Source: Candidatus Martarchaeota archaeon (GTDB lineage Archaea > Micrarchaeota > Micrarchaeia > Micrarchaeales > Micrarchaeaceae). Taken from it: a DNA stretch of 36,666 nt. Under the pieces are notes generated by a model. That model saw nothing but the letters and a program-made list of their open reading frames with translations. It made no database searches and had not been told where the DNA came from. Position 1 is the stretch's first letter, and every line of letters starts with the position of its first letter. The stretch is taken from positions 1 to 36,666 of the forward strand of contig JAMCZN010000005.1 of assembly GCA_023485505.1 (NCBI GenBank), written 5' to 3'. The translations under genes were made by a program, and so were the position numbers. This document shows, piece by piece, positions 23,891-31,657 of the stretch.

Positions 23891-23911
23891 ACCAGTTGGA
23901 AAGTTGGTATA

Positions 23912-24706
23912 ATGGTAGAAAGGACGTACCGTATAAGGGTATCCTCTCAAAAGGGCGGAGTCGGCAAGACAACTATTGCGGTCAACCTTGCGGTCTCTTT
24001 GAGCAACATGGGTTACAAGTGCCTTTTGATTGATGGGGATCCGATAAATCCATCGATAGAGTACCATCTCGGCCTTCCCGATGTTAACATAGGTTACAAA
24101 GACCTGCTTTTCGGAGATGTGTCTTCCATTCAAAAGGTCATAGTCAGGCATTCGGATACGGGGCTGCATGTCATTCCAGGTGTGCAGTACATGAAGCCAT
24201 ACACCCCAACAGACGCACAACTGATAAAATTTTCGCAGAAGCTGCATGAGCTAAATGGTTATGACTATATCATAGTGGACACCCCTCCGGGATTCTATTC
24301 GCCGGTGCTTGCGAAAGCGTATGATGAAGCGATTATAGTGACGACTCCAGACATGCCGTCAACGACCAGTGCGATAGTGCTAGACCATGTATACAAAAAG
24401 ACAAATCTTCCAAGGACAAGCCTTGTGGTGAACAAGGTGGCCGGAAAGAGATATGAGTTGAGCATAGGGGAGATAGAAGAGGCCTTTGGACAGAAAGTCA
24501 CAGGGGTGCTTCCAGAGGACGATGTGGTTCCGAAAAGCATATCTGAACACGTGCCTGCCGTACTGGCTAATAAGAAAAGCTCCTTTTCGACGAAAATGGC
24601 AAGAATGGCAAAAATGTACGCGAGCTATGTGACGCCTAAGGGCGAGATCTACAAGAGGGAAGGTTTCTGGACAAGATTCCTTGACATTTTCAGGAGACGC
24701 AGATAA
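23912..24706 (+). CDS. MinD/ParA-family deviant Walker A ATPase with putative membrane-targeting C-terminus
   Basis: A 264-residue P-loop ATPase of the SIMIBI class. The deviant Walker A KGGVGKTT is at residues 14-21 with the signature lysine K14; LLIDGDP is at 38-44 and VDTPPG at 122-127. The C-terminus WTRFLDIFRRRR alternates hydrophobic and basic residues and resembles the amphipathic membrane-targeting helix of MinD. Proteins of this family position division sites, chromosomes, or surface organelles such as archaella, pili and chemoreceptor arrays. It lies inside a run of surface-protein genes and no ParB, replication or MinC gene is adjacent, which points to positioning of a surface structure; that is inference. 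Confidence 0.88.
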   Translation: MVERTYRIRVSSQKGGVGKTTIAVNLAVSLSNMGYKCLLIDGDPINPSIEYHLGLPDVNIGYKDLLFGDVSSIQKVIVRHSDTGLHVIPGVQYMKPYTPTDAQLIKFSQKLHELNGYDYIIVDTPPGFYSPVLAKAYDEAIIVTTPDMPSTTSAIVLDHVYKKTNLPRTSLVVNKVAGKRYELSIGEIEEAFGQKVTGVLPEDDVVPKSISEHVPAVLANKKSSFSTKMARMAKMYASYVTPKGEIYKREGFWTRFLDIFRRRR

Positions 24707-24736
24707 ATCAGTAATAAATACCTATGCGTCAAAACT

Positions 24737-24765
24737 TTTTATATATGCAGATGCTTGTGCGTCTG
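24737..24765 (+). promoter_or_regulatory. TATA box and inverted repeat before the 165-residue surface protein
   Basis: TTTTTATATAT at about 24736-24746 is a TATA element. An inverted repeat CAGATGC-TTGT-GCGTCTG at 24748-24765 (one mismatch, G-T type) lies between it and the expected transcription start near 24766, where a repressor would block the promoter. Confidence 0.4.
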
Positions 24766-24781
24766 TATCGCGGGTGCATGG

Positions 24782-25279
24782 TTGGCTAGAAAGAGGGCAA
24801 CAACTTCCAATTACACGTTCGTCGTTTCGATGCTGATAATAGCAATACTGTTGCTCGCCATAGTCCTGATTTCGATTCCTATGGTGGAGAATTCTGGAAA
24901 TAATTTCAATGGATGTGCGATAAGCATACCGAACAGGTCAATGAGCTTTGGGGTGCTGAATCCTATGGAAACCACGCCTACGAATGTTTCGGTAGTGGAT
25001 TCGAATCCTGGAACAGATCCTGCTACTATAATGATGGCCGGAAGCAACTGGACGGACACCGACAACGACTCATTTTATGTTACTAATACCGAATGGAGCG
25101 CTTCGCCAATGCGCACGTATGGCGGAAATGCGCTTCAGCCTTATTCATCAGGATTGCAGAATACCAGCGTAAACATAGGAAACGATGCGTCAAAAACTCT
25201 TTATTTCGGCCTTAACATACCGCCAGCGCAGCCAAGTGGCGCATACTCGCAGACTATACTGATAATCAACAGCTGCTAA
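24782..25279 (+). CDS. Anchored surface protein consisting of one copy of the cluster-specific two-Cys domain
   Basis: A 165-residue protein if translation starts at TTG 24782; a TTG at 24755 would add nine residues. 24782 is chosen because GGGTG sits just upstream and the TATA box predicts transcription from about 24766. A basic start is followed by a membrane helix at about 11-33, then a single domain bounded by C45 and C165. The domain carries MSFGVLNP, AGSNW, FYVTNTEW, NALQ, LYFGLNIPPAQP and GAYSQTILI, which recur in the C-terminus of the next protein and twice in the 319-residue protein. The two terminal cysteines probably form a disulfide. Family unknown to me; it could be a filament subunit. 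Confidence 0.75.
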   Translation: MARKRATTSNYTFVVSMLIIAILLLAIVLISIPMVENSGNNFNGCAISIPNRSMSFGVLNPMETTPTNVSVVDSNPGTDPATIMMAGSNWTDTDNDSFYVTNTEWSASPMRTYGGNALQPYSSGLQNTSVNIGNDASKTLYFGLNIPPAQPSGAYSQTILIINSC

Positions 25280-25365
25280 TCCTAAATCTTCAAATCTTCC
25301 ATAAAAGGAATAAAGATTAATACATTGCTTTGGTTAATATATTGCTTACAAGGGGGTGTAATTTG

Positions 25366-28300
25366 GTGGATATCGATTCGTCCAGCGCGTTGAGGGGTTC
25401 TTTCAGCGGAAAGGCGATTTTCTCTTACTTCATTGTCTTTGCCGTAATGGCAAATGCCGTGCTTGTGTATACGCAAAGCACAAACTCTACCGCGCAATCA
25501 AACATCGTTCAAAACTGCACACTTACCATATTTACTGAAAGTGGGTTGCCAATGGACACAATGTGGAGCATAACATATGCCAATAGCGTTTCATCTTCCG
25601 CATCAAACAGCGTGATATTTTCTCCAATGCAAAGTGGCATATATATTTTCAACACGTCAAATATCATAGTAAACGGCATAAAATATACTCCAAACCCGTC
25701 AAATGGCTCGTTGCAATGTGGTTCATCGTTTAACATAGATTTCACCACTCCTGTTAATCAGGCACAAACGACCAACCATAGCACGGTGCAAGCAAGCCAA
25801 AGCGCACAATCCAATCCCAACACACAAACCATAGCCCTGAGTTACTCTAGAGGCAGAAATTTTGGCAACAATATAGTGGCCACATCAAACTCACTTTCCT
25901 TTATGCTGCAAAAGTCCCTGATAAGCAATATACTTGTGAACCTGAACACAAACAGCCTTAAATTCAATATATCCATAACAAACCAATCGACGCCAATCCC
26001 ACAAGCCAGCAATTCATATCTCGTAAATCCAAGATCCTACCAGTTCATAAGCATAGACAGCAGCGTAAATGGCGGCGGAAACATAGACAACTACGTAACG
26101 AACGTAACATATGACTTTTCCGTTCCATCAACGTGGGAAAGCGGTACAAATCCATATTCAATGACCCTTATGAAACAGGAAAACGGAGGATGGCAGCCAA
26201 TGCCAACCACGTACATCGGAAGCTCCGGTGGCTACTATGAATATTCAGCAATATCTAATTCCTTCTCATACTACACTGTGGGGCTTACCTCATCAAACGC
26301 GATAGCCACAAACCAGATAATCCTTACTTTGCCTACTGGATTTTCAACATATTTCTGGTCCGCCGCCATGCAGATCAGTTTCGGATCTGTAAATTGGACT
26401 ACGGATGCCGATGCATCTATAACATTCAGCCCAAACAATCCTCCCGGCTCTGATGTTGGTCATAATGCCATATACTCTACCGGAGACCTTATCGGGGCTG
26501 CCGGCTCTAGCGGTACGTCAGCCGCTGACAACGGACTTGTGCTTTCCGGAATGGGTGCGAACGTGCTAATCGGCAATGGCAACATGTTCACAAATGAGTC
26601 AAATCAGTTGGCAAGCGGCGCCCATGACGAGTTTTTCAATGTGCTTACCGCAAACAGCTTTGTGATACTGCTATTGGCTTCCGGTTCGGGGGATGCATCA
26701 AAGATATCATCCATAGCTTGGCCTACTGGTTGCAATGTGCAGCAAAACACAACCGATGCTACCTATTTCGATATTGCAGCTATAGCCACATGCGCCGATT
26801 ATCAGACCACTGGGCAAACCCTATTTACCTATACTGAAAGCTCATCTAAGGCAGGGGTATCTTACGCGGCATACGTGTTCCCGCCATATGGGGTGACGCT
26901 GGATGACAGCCCTTCCACTGGACAGATAACGACAAATGGAGGTACATGGGCAAGCGGAACAGTGGTGAACGTTATTGGTGAAGGGACCATAACTGCAGTG
27001 CCTCCTTCCGGTTATGCACTTAACTACTGGAGTGTCGACAATCCAAACAATGCGATAATAACGTCAAATACTGCAACTACTACAACCATAATAGTAATGG
27101 GCAATGTAGTGCTGACGGCAAATTATATACAGGCGAACATACCGACAAACTTCATAGAGACTGGCCTACCAAGCGGTACAACATGGAGCGTCACGTACAA
27201 GGGAAGTCCTGAAAGCGCCAGCACCTCAAACATATTGTTCATGACGGATTCTGGAAATTTTGCTTACTCTATTCCGAGCGTGCAAGTTGGCAGCAATACT
27301 TATGTGGCAAACACACCGTCAGGATACTGGGTTTCCGGAAATACGTTTGATGTGGAGTTCGGCATAGAGCCGCGCATGAACGTGCAGTTCAATCCAGTAT
27401 TCCTTGGCGTAAGCGACAACATAACCGCAAACGCGGTGCCGAGCAGCGACGGTATAGAGATACTTGCAAATGGGGTAGTTAAGCAGACTGGCAGCGGTGG
27501 AAATGTGCTTTTCAATGCAAACAGTCTAAGCACCGCAGCAGACTATCTTATCACTGCAAAAGACACGACCACTGGGGCTGCAAACAGCATAGTGTTGCAT
27601 GTAGAGCCCGACCCTACGAGCATAGACAATGTCATAGCAATAACATTTTCAATGCCTAATGTCACCGTATCATCAAGCGAGACCCTGAGCTCGGATCTTA
27701 TTGGCTACGATATTACTATAAATTCTGGAGTTACGCTCACGGCTAATGGCTATAGTATAATTGCTGCAGGCAACTTCATTAATGATGGAAATATAATAAC
27801 CGGCAATGTCCCAAACGGTGGACTTGGAGGAGTTGGTACTGCAGCGGGCGCTAATGGGGCATCTTTCCTCAGTTCATATGCGGGTTCTGGCGGTGGCGGC
27901 GGAGGGAATGATGGTGGTAAAGGACTAAGTGGTGGCAGCGGCGGAAACACTATAGCTTCAGCGGGTTCTGGTGGTGCATTCGATGCCGCAGGCGGCGCGG
28001 GTGCCACCCCTCCTTCTCCTCCCCTTAGCGATTCTACTATAGCGAATTGGTATAGCTCTGGCATCCAAAACCATCTGGAAAGCGCCAGTGGCGGTGGCGG
28101 TGCTGGTTACGGTACAGGCAATAACGGAGGAAATGGGGGAGGCAGCGCACTTGGCATGTTTATAGAAGCAGGCAACATAACCGTAGGGAATGTATATGCG
28201 GCTGGCGTGCCTGGAAATGCCGCTGTCGGGACAAAGAGCGCAGGAGGAGGTGGCAGCGGCGGCGGGTCTATACTTTTAGTGTATGGCACCAACTGTAATG

Positions 28301-29763
28301 GTTGTTCCGGAACTGGTTTGGTTGTGACAGCAGGTGCCGGCGGTGCAGGAGGCACCTCCACTAACGGTGGCGGAAATGGCGGCGCTGGCCGAATAATAAC
28401 ATATCAATACACCAATATTCCGGTCCCAGTAATACCCTCTCCTTTCCAGGTGCTTGTGCCAACAAACAGCGCGAAGTACAGTGGAATTGAAGCCAGCAAC
28501 CTTGATAATATAGAGTTCTTCCTTGCCAATACCATCATGCTATCATCCTGGCTGGAAACCAACAACATTAATACTGCAGCAAACTCGCTTTATTGGGTAA
28601 AATTGCCAGATGGGTTTAACAACAACCAGAGCATGACAATATATATGGGGTTCGCAAACCCATCAACAAACCTCATGAACCAGTACACTGGTGAATCTCC
28701 ATATCTGTCTACAAATTATGGCCAATACGATAGTGGTACGAACACTTTTGTCGCTTACGCCAACGGCACAATGAATACTATATTTACGCTGGATTCCAAC
28801 ATGCTTTCCATAAATACTATATCTGGAGTCACGCTTCCGACTGGCGCCACTGGAAATGTATTGGAACCTGTCACAGATAGCACTAACTCGATAGCGTGGG
28901 CCGGAATAGATATAGGTCTCTCAAGATACATAATCAACGGCTACATTATGCAGAACGCCGCCAATTACCAAGAAGCAGGTCTTGGCGGTGAGATGGGGTC
29001 GACACCACGGGGATACATATTTGGTGCGGGGGAGAGCGCAGGCCCTACGCCATATATCGTTTCGTTGGCAGAAGAAAGTAGCACAGCATCCACCGTTCTT
29101 GCCGGGGTAGGGACCGGCGGAGTGATAAACTCGTGGATGTATTTGCAAGGCATATACGATGATGGTACGATGACGGCAATAGAGGGAAGAAATGTTCTTC
29201 AGGCTGGCAACACTGTCACGGCTACTGATACCACATTTACAGGAAACTATGCTGGGATAGCTGCTGCAAATACGCTCTCATCAAGCACGCCCGAGGTAGT
29301 GGGATACATGTACGTACATACTTATCCATTGATTGGAGCCCAACCTCTACCTGTATTCAACGGCAACATAATGAACATACCTGTCAGCGCTACGTGTGGC
29401 ATATCTCTTAGCCCTGGCTCTTTCACGTTTGGCACGATGGGTCCCGGTGCTACGATATCTACGTCAAATGTGGTCACGGACACCAACTATGGTGGTGGGG
29501 TGCCTGCGACAGTATATTTATCAGGATCAAACTGGATATCTTCTGGCACGTCCAACTTCTATGTAACCAACACCGAATGGAATGGGGCGAAGCTTGGCAC
29601 ATATAATGGCAATGCATTGCAGCTCTTTCCGTCCGGGGCTACTTCCACAACTATATCTATAGGTGGAGGATTAAGCGCAAACGTATATTTCGGTCTTGCG
29701 ATACCGACCGCACAGCCACCTGCCACATACACACAAAACATAGTATTCGAGAACCAGTGTTGA
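25366..29763 (+). CDS. Giant multidomain cell-surface protein (1465 residues), adhesin-like
   Basis: An exported protein with one N-terminal hydrophobic segment (about 15-38) and no C-terminal membrane helix. Start GTG 25366 follows GGGGGTG by 7 bases; TTG 25330 is less likely. Apparent modules: ETGLP-type domain at about 54-130 (FTESGLPMDTMWSITY) and again from about 596 (FIETGLPSGTTWSVTY); PGF-pre-PGF-like domain at about 170-308; a module shared with the long pilin at about 318-506; InlB-repeat-like at about 510-591; an Ig-like part at about 669-752; a Gly-rich region at about 817-1009; DUF2341-like sequence at about 1024-1132 (SLYWVKLPDGF, MTIYMGFANPS); and a C-terminal two-Cys domain at 1344-1465. 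Many sequons suggest heavy N-glycosylation. Probably adhesion or surface-layer structure. Confidence 0.78.
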   Translation: MDIDSSSALRGSFSGKAIFSYFIVFAVMANAVLVYTQSTNSTAQSNIVQNCTLTIFTESGLPMDTMWSITYANSVSSSASNSVIFSPMQSGIYIFNTSNIIVNGIKYTPNPSNGSLQCGSSFNIDFTTPVNQAQTTNHSTVQASQSAQSNPNTQTIALSYSRGRNFGNNIVATSNSLSFMLQKSLISNILVNLNTNSLKFNISITNQSTPIPQASNSYLVNPRSYQFISIDSSVNGGGNIDNYVTNVTYDFSVPSTWESGTNPYSMTLMKQENGGWQPMPTTYIGSSGGYYEYSAISNSFSYYTVGLTSSNAIATNQIILTLPTGFSTYFWSAAMQISFGSVNWTTDADASITFSPNNPPGSDVGHNAIYSTGDLIGAAGSSGTSAADNGLVLSGMGANVLIGNGNMFTNESNQLASGAHDEFFNVLTANSFVILLLASGSGDASKISSIAWPTGCNVQQNTTDATYFDIAAIATCADYQTTGQTLFTYTESSSKAGVSYAAYVFPPYGVTLDDSPSTGQITTNGGTWASGTVVNVIGEGTITAVPPSGYALNYWSVDNPNNAIITSNTATTTTIIVMGNVVLTANYIQANIPTNFIETGLPSGTTWSVTYKGSPESASTSNILFMTDSGNFAYSIPSVQVGSNTYVANTPSGYWVSGNTFDVEFGIEPRMNVQFNPVFLGVSDNITANAVPSSDGIEILANGVVKQTGSGGNVLFNANSLSTAADYLITAKDTTTGAANSIVLHVEPDPTSIDNVIAITFSMPNVTVSSSETLSSDLIGYDITINSGVTLTANGYSIIAAGNFINDGNIITGNVPNGGLGGVGTAAGANGASFLSSYAGSGGGGGGNDGGKGLSGGSGGNTIASAGSGGAFDAAGGAGATPPSPPLSDSTIANWYSSGIQNHLESASGGGGAGYGTGNNGGNGGGSALGMFIEAGNITVGNVYAAGVPGNAAVGTKSAGGGGSGGGSILLVYGTNCNGCSGTGLVVTAGAGGAGGTSTNGGGNGGAGRIITYQYTNIPVPVIPSPFQVLVPTNSAKYSGIEASNLDNIEFFLANTIMLSSWLETNNINTAANSLYWVKLPDGFNNNQSMTIYMGFANPSTNLMNQYTGESPYLSTNYGQYDSGTNTFVAYANGTMNTIFTLDSNMLSINTISGVTLPTGATGNVLEPVTDSTNSIAWAGIDIGLSRYIINGYIMQNAANYQEAGLGGEMGSTPRGYIFGAGESAGPTPYIVSLAEESSTASTVLAGVGTGGVINSWMYLQGIYDDGTMTAIEGRNVLQAGNTVTATDTTFTGNYAGIAAANTLSSSTPEVVGYMYVHTYPLIGAQPLPVFNGNIMNIPVSATCGISLSPGSFTFGTMGPGATISTSNVVTDTNYGGGVPATVYLSGSNWISSGTSNFYVTNTEWNGAKLGTYNGNALQLFPSGATSTTISIGGGLSANVYFGLAIPTAQPPATYTQNIVFENQC

Positions 29764-29884
29764 TTATATATGGATAATATGATCAATAATGGTATCAAAA
29801 ATAGTACATCAGGCAGTTCCGCAAAATGCAAAGTGTTTTTAATGCTTACTGTAAATGTATTATGGGCGAACTTAAGGTGGAAAT
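29764..29884 (+). promoter_or_regulatory. Promoter and leader of the 319-residue surface protein
   Basis: A 121-base gap. TTTTTAAT at 29835-29842 is TATA-like with a predicted start near 29862. A strong AAGGTGG at 29874-29880 lies 4 bases before ATG 29885, so this message, unlike several neighbours, appears to use a Shine-Dalgarno leader. Confidence 0.45.
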
Positions 29885-30844
29885 ATGTTCAACAATAGAA
29901 AGTCGCAACATATCGCCGTAATAACTGGCGTTTTGCTGGCGGTCGTACTTGTTGCATCTGTCTTGATAGTTAGACAATCTTCCGCTACTTCAAGCGGAAA
30001 CGTAGTAGCGAATGTGGTTGTCGGTTCTGTTTGTTATATGGGGGTTAGCAATACTGCCATTACCTTCGAGAACCTCAACCCAAACTCGATAGGAGCCCTG
30101 GCTGCTCCTACAGCTAACCTGATAGTGGTTTCCGATAATGGAGGAAATGCCGCATACAACATAATAGTCAGCGGCGGAAACATGGTGTTCGATTCCAATT
30201 CCTTCTTTGTAGATAACACCCTTTGGAACCCAATATCTGCCGGCGCTGGCGTAGGAAACGGACTTACACTAACTGCTGTCACTACAAACATAATCATAGC
30301 CGCTCCAACAGAGAGCACTCCAACTACATCAAACAACATTTACTTTGGACTAGAGGTCCCTGCGGGTACTCCACAAGGCATATATACAAACACCATAACC
30401 CTGGGAAACACGTGTAACTCGGATACAAATGCAATAACTGAGACCGAAAACGTCCAGCCATACTGCTACATAAGCGTGCCAAGCACCATAACTTTCGGCA
30501 CGATGAACCCGGCAAGCGCACACAATACAAATGTGCTTGTCTTAGATACCGACCCAGGCGGCAACGTAAATGCCAACGCATATGTGGGCGCCGCGAACTG
30601 GATTAGCACTGGTTCAGCAAACTTCCTGGCTTCAAATACTGACTGGAATGCTGCAACGCAGTCAAGCTTCCTCGGTACGAATGTACTGTTGTATCCAAGC
30701 GTCGCAGACACTGCAATAACGGTGATAGCTCCAACGCAAGCCACCCCGGCCACAACAAATAACATATACTTTGGCCTATATGTGCCACAGGGCACCACAG
30801 CAGGTACATATACGCAGAATATTGTTATTGAAAACTCATGTTGA
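29885..30844 (+). CDS. Anchored surface protein with two tandem copies of the two-Cys domain
   Basis: A 319-residue exported protein. One hydrophobic segment spans about residues 10-30, followed by two copies of the cluster-specific domain: C50-C177 and C194-C319. Each copy runs from a Cys through a [FT]FxxxNP turn, a D[TN]xGG-type segment, NW or an equivalent, NT[LD]WN, and ends with NIYFGL, a VP turn, a G-x-YT block and N-[TS]-C. Copy 2 is closer to the C-terminus of the 1465-residue protein (FGTMNPAS against FGTMGPGA; YTQNIVIENSC against YTQNIVFENQC). The 16-residue linker is acidic. The stop overlaps the next start (TGATG). A structural fibre or stalk subunit is plausible. Confidence 0.78.
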   Translation: MFNNRKSQHIAVITGVLLAVVLVASVLIVRQSSATSSGNVVANVVVGSVCYMGVSNTAITFENLNPNSIGALAAPTANLIVVSDNGGNAAYNIIVSGGNMVFDSNSFFVDNTLWNPISAGAGVGNGLTLTAVTTNIIIAAPTESTPTTSNNIYFGLEVPAGTPQGIYTNTITLGNTCNSDTNAITETENVQPYCYISVPSTITFGTMNPASAHNTNVLVLDTDPGGNVNANAYVGAANWISTGSANFLASNTDWNAATQSSFLGTNVLLYPSVADTAITVIAPTQATPATTNNIYFGLYVPQGTTAGTYTQNIVIENSC

Positions 30845-31593
30845 TGGTTGATACGATGGATTTCGCGAGGGTATCTTCGGTATTGTTAATTTCGTTTGTG
30901 CTCATGTTCCTATTTGTGCACACTTCAAGCGCGCAGCTTGGTGAAGAGGCGGGCACGCTTGCATTTCAGGTGCCTATAGGCAGCAGCCAAACGATCCAAT
31001 GGCATCTCGCAAACGAGGGAAACTCATCATTGAACATATATATCTATGTCCCGTCATTGCAGAACGTATCAAATGAGGTAACGCCGACGATTATTGCATC
31101 TCCGATGAATTTCACGATTCCTCCATATTCAAGGTTCATAGTAAACATAACCGCAACAATGCCTGCAAACGACCAGCCAAATGTTGGCGGATGGTCCGGC
31201 ATGTTGCAAGCGGTTGAGACGTCCAATGCGTCAGCACCTGGCGGAGCAGTGATACTCGCAGGTGTCGGAAAGAAGTTTACTATATTCTCAGCACCTCCAA
31301 CCACCACTACTACATCTATACCTCCCGCATCTACCACAAGCAACACTCAGCAGCCAACAGTACCTACCGTTTCAGGAAACCTTGCAGCGATAGGGATAGT
31401 GGTGATAGTGGTCGTCGTTATCGCGATACTCGGTTTGCTCTATGTGATGGAGAAGAATAAGAGGGCAAAGGCAAAGAAAAAGAGGACAGCTGCAAGAGGC
31501 AAGCGCAGGCGTGCAACTCCGCAAAGGTCTAGTGCAAGAAATAGAAGGGCCCGCTCAAGACGCACAAGCGCTCGCCAAAGGAGGCGACGCTGA
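30844..31593 (+). CDS. Membrane protein with small extracellular beta domain and very basic cytoplasmic tail
   Basis: A 249-residue protein, start taken at ATG 30844 overlapping the upstream TGA; in-frame ATGs at 30838 and 30856 are also possible. The signal peptide covers about residues 10-31. An extracellular part (about 32-150) resembles a CARDB/NEW3-like beta-sandwich (QTIQWHLANEGNSSLNIYIYVPS). A Thr/Pro/Ser stalk lies at about 151-177 and a membrane helix at about 181-201. Residues 204-249 are a tail with 25 Lys/Arg among 46 residues and no acidic residue, facing the cytoplasm by the positive-inside rule. Such a tail could contact nucleic acid, acidic lipids or an acidic protein. Translational coupling ties it to the 319-residue protein. 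Confidence 0.78.
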   Translation: MVDTMDFARVSSVLLISFVLMFLFVHTSSAQLGEEAGTLAFQVPIGSSQTIQWHLANEGNSSLNIYIYVPSLQNVSNEVTPTIIASPMNFTIPPYSRFIVNITATMPANDQPNVGGWSGMLQAVETSNASAPGGAVILAGVGKKFTIFSAPPTTTTTSIPPASTTSNTQQPTVPTVSGNLAAIGIVVIVVVVIAILGLLYVMEKNKRAKAKKKRTAARGKRRRATPQRSSARNRRARSRRTSARQRRRR

Positions 31594-31607
31594 AGCCCAA
31601 GGCTCCC

Positions 31608-31626
31608 TATTTATAAAAAATAAAAA
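31608..31626 (-). terminator. T-rich terminator between convergent genes
   Basis: On the minus strand, downstream of the ftsZ stop, TTTTTATTTTTTATAAATA is a T-rich tract without a clear hairpin. It is a plausible terminator for ftsZ in the 64-base convergent gap. Confidence 0.4.
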
Positions 31627-31657
31627 CCCGGAAAATATAGAGTATAGAGGGACGAGT

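Noticed and set aside
23912-24706. Plasmid or chromosome partition ParA
   Set aside because: No ParB-like gene or parS-type palindromes nearby and the C-terminus looks like a MinD membrane helix; not fully excluded.
27750-28361. Proline-rich minus-strand open frames
   Set aside because: They are the complement of the Gly-rich tract of the giant surface protein (GGN codons read as NCC).
29862-29921. 20-codon open frame overlapping the start of the 319-residue protein
   Set aside because: Wrong frame, very short, and AAGGTGG is correctly spaced for the ATG at 29885.
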